Shown: piece by piece, positions 63,293 to 64,000 of the stretch
How positions within the stretch are numbered: position 1 is the first letter of the stretch
How the letters are laid out: every line of letters starts with the position of its first letter
Source: Gracilinema caldarium DSM 7334
GTDB lineage: Bacteria; Spirochaetota; Spirochaetia; Treponematales; Breznakiellaceae
Length of the DNA stretch: 64,000 nucleotides
Direction: 5' to 3'
Assembly: GCF_000219725.1 (NCBI RefSeq)
Contig: NC_015732.1
Span: forward strand, 2,232,001-2,296,000
Notes under the pieces: generated by a model
What the model saw: only the letters and a program-made list of their open reading frames with translations
Database searches by the model: none
What the model was told of the DNA's origin: nothing
Translations under genes and position numbers: made by a program

Positions 63293-64000
63293 ATGATGAA
63301 TGCGACAAAAGCCAGGTTGATAAAAACCGCTTCTATTATTGCCATGGCTGGCAATGCCCTGCTGGCCCTGCTCAAAATTATTATCGGCCTTATAGCAGGC
63401 AGTCTTGCCGTTGTGGGTGACGGAATTGATTCATCCACCGATGTTTTTATTGCCCTGATGTCCCTCATCGTTGCAGGTATCATTGCCCAGCCTGCCGATG
63501 CGGAACACCCCTGGGGGCATGGCCGGGCAGAGACAATTGCGACCACCATACTCGCCTTTATACTCTTTTTTGCCGGCGGTCAGCTCATTATTCATGCGCT
63601 GACCAATCTCTTCTCGGGAACCAGTCCCGATATTCCCTCACCTCTGGCCCTTGGGGTGACCCTCTTTTCTATTCTGGGAAAATTAGGATTAGCCTGGTCC
63701 CAATATTATTTCGGTAAAAAGGCAGGCTCAGCCATGTTACAAGCCAATGGGAAAAACATGGTAGGGGATGTGGTGATTTCGTCCGGGGTCCTTGTAGGGG
63801 TGGGTCTTTCCATTGTGCTCCACCAGGGAATCATCGATCCCATTATCGCCAGCCTCGTTGGCCTCTGGGTTATCCGGTCTGCGGTAAGTATCTTTTTAGA
63901 AGCCAATATGGAGTTGATGGACGGAAGTTCTGATACGGCAATATATACGGCCGTCTTTAATGCTGTGCGTTCCGTTCCCGGCACCATCAATCCCCACAGA
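63293..64000 (+). CDS. Cation diffusion facilitator family transporter (C-terminus beyond window)
   Basis: At least 236 residues, open to the window edge. Starts at ATG 63293 or 63296 (MMNATKARLIKTASI). Membrane helices of the CDF fold are visible, with the metal-site DGIDSSTDVF in helix 2, the signature HPWGHGRAET and the second site NMVGDVVISSGV in helix 5. It exports Zn, Fe, Co or Mn in exchange for protons; the metal cannot be assigned. A ribosome site is not seen. Confidence 0.9.
   Translation, partial: MMNATKARLIKTASIIAMAGNALLALLKIIIGLIAGSLAVVGDGIDSSTDVFIALMSLIVAGIIAQPADAEHPWGHGRAETIATTILAFILFFAGGQLIIHALTNLFSGTSPDIPSPLALGVTLFSILGKLGLAWSQYYFGKKAGSAMLQANGKNMVGDVVISSGVLVGVGLSIVLHQGIIDPIIASLVGLWVIRSAVSIFLEANMELMDGSSDTAIYTAVFNAVRSVPGTINPHR

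Noticed and set aside
1-64000. Mobile elements, prophage genes, CRISPR arrays, tRNA or rRNA genes.
   Set aside because: No transposase, integrase, phage structural motif, regularly spaced repeats or tRNA-like folds were seen; the only short tandem array is the 16-bp repeat at 57044-57139.

Overview
The window looks like chromosome from a spirochaete of the Treponema/Spirochaeta lineage, possibly near Treponema caldarium. This is inference from family resemblance: the trans-2-enoyl-CoA/ACP reductase closely resembles the Treponema denticola enzyme, the sugar-binding protein has a Treponema-style ASGQ leader end, and two-component and periplasmic sugar-binding genes are abundant. I see no rRNA, tRNA, CRISPR array, insertion sequence or prophage, and no gene-free stretch longer than about 250 bases.

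Layout. (1) Bases 1-7577, minus strand: the 5' part of a giant lipoprotein of at least 2525 residues made of about 22 Ig-like repeats. It runs off the left edge and has a consensus sigma-54 promoter. (2) 7780-13883, minus: a MacAB-TolC type efflux/export operon, divergent from a histidine kinase/OmpR regulator pair (14034-16524), followed by a chemoreceptor. (3) 18784-28095, minus: a sugar uptake and sensing block. A membrane-anchored binding protein, a LytS/YesM-type kinase, an AraC-type regulator and a lipoprotein binding protein are all joined by 4-bp ATGA overlaps, and a ChvE-GguAB-type ABC importer follows. (4) 28128-31655, minus: clpS-clpA-aat, a complete bacterial N-degron branch. (5) 31756-36367: a VapC-like toxin with a decayed antitoxin, exonuclease III, a rhomboid protease, and a GH51 arabinofuranosidase with a divergent ArsR-type regulator. 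(6) 36373-41224, minus: an RND efflux pair with a TetR repressor. (7) 41394-44906: an S1-domain protein, a small secreted protein, free methionine-R-sulfoxide reductase and an AI-2E-family permease. (8) 45082-52262, plus: a peptide-type ABC importer with an enlarged binding protein and an OppC with a large external insertion. (9) 52492-61999, plus: fabH-fabD-fabG-fabF-fabZ-fabV-accB-accC-accD-accA, nearly the whole route from acetyl-CoA to acyl-ACP in one run, lacking only acpP. (10) A metallophosphoesterase, and a cation-diffusion-facilitator transporter cut by the right edge.

How the parts fit. The sugar block, the arabinofuranosidase and the peptide importer suggest a saprophyte living on plant pentoses and oligomers. 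Three regulatory themes recur: hairpins between binding-protein genes and the membrane genes that follow, start codons only 6-9 bases after a -10 hexamer (probable leaderless or nearly leaderless mRNAs), and inverted repeats lying on promoters. The most unusual items are the sigma-54-driven giant Ig lipoprotein, the mutually exclusive hairpins in the sugar operon, the leaderless promoter set, and the toxin whose antitoxin is disrupted by an A-run frameshift and lost its N-terminus beside the exonuclease III promoter.
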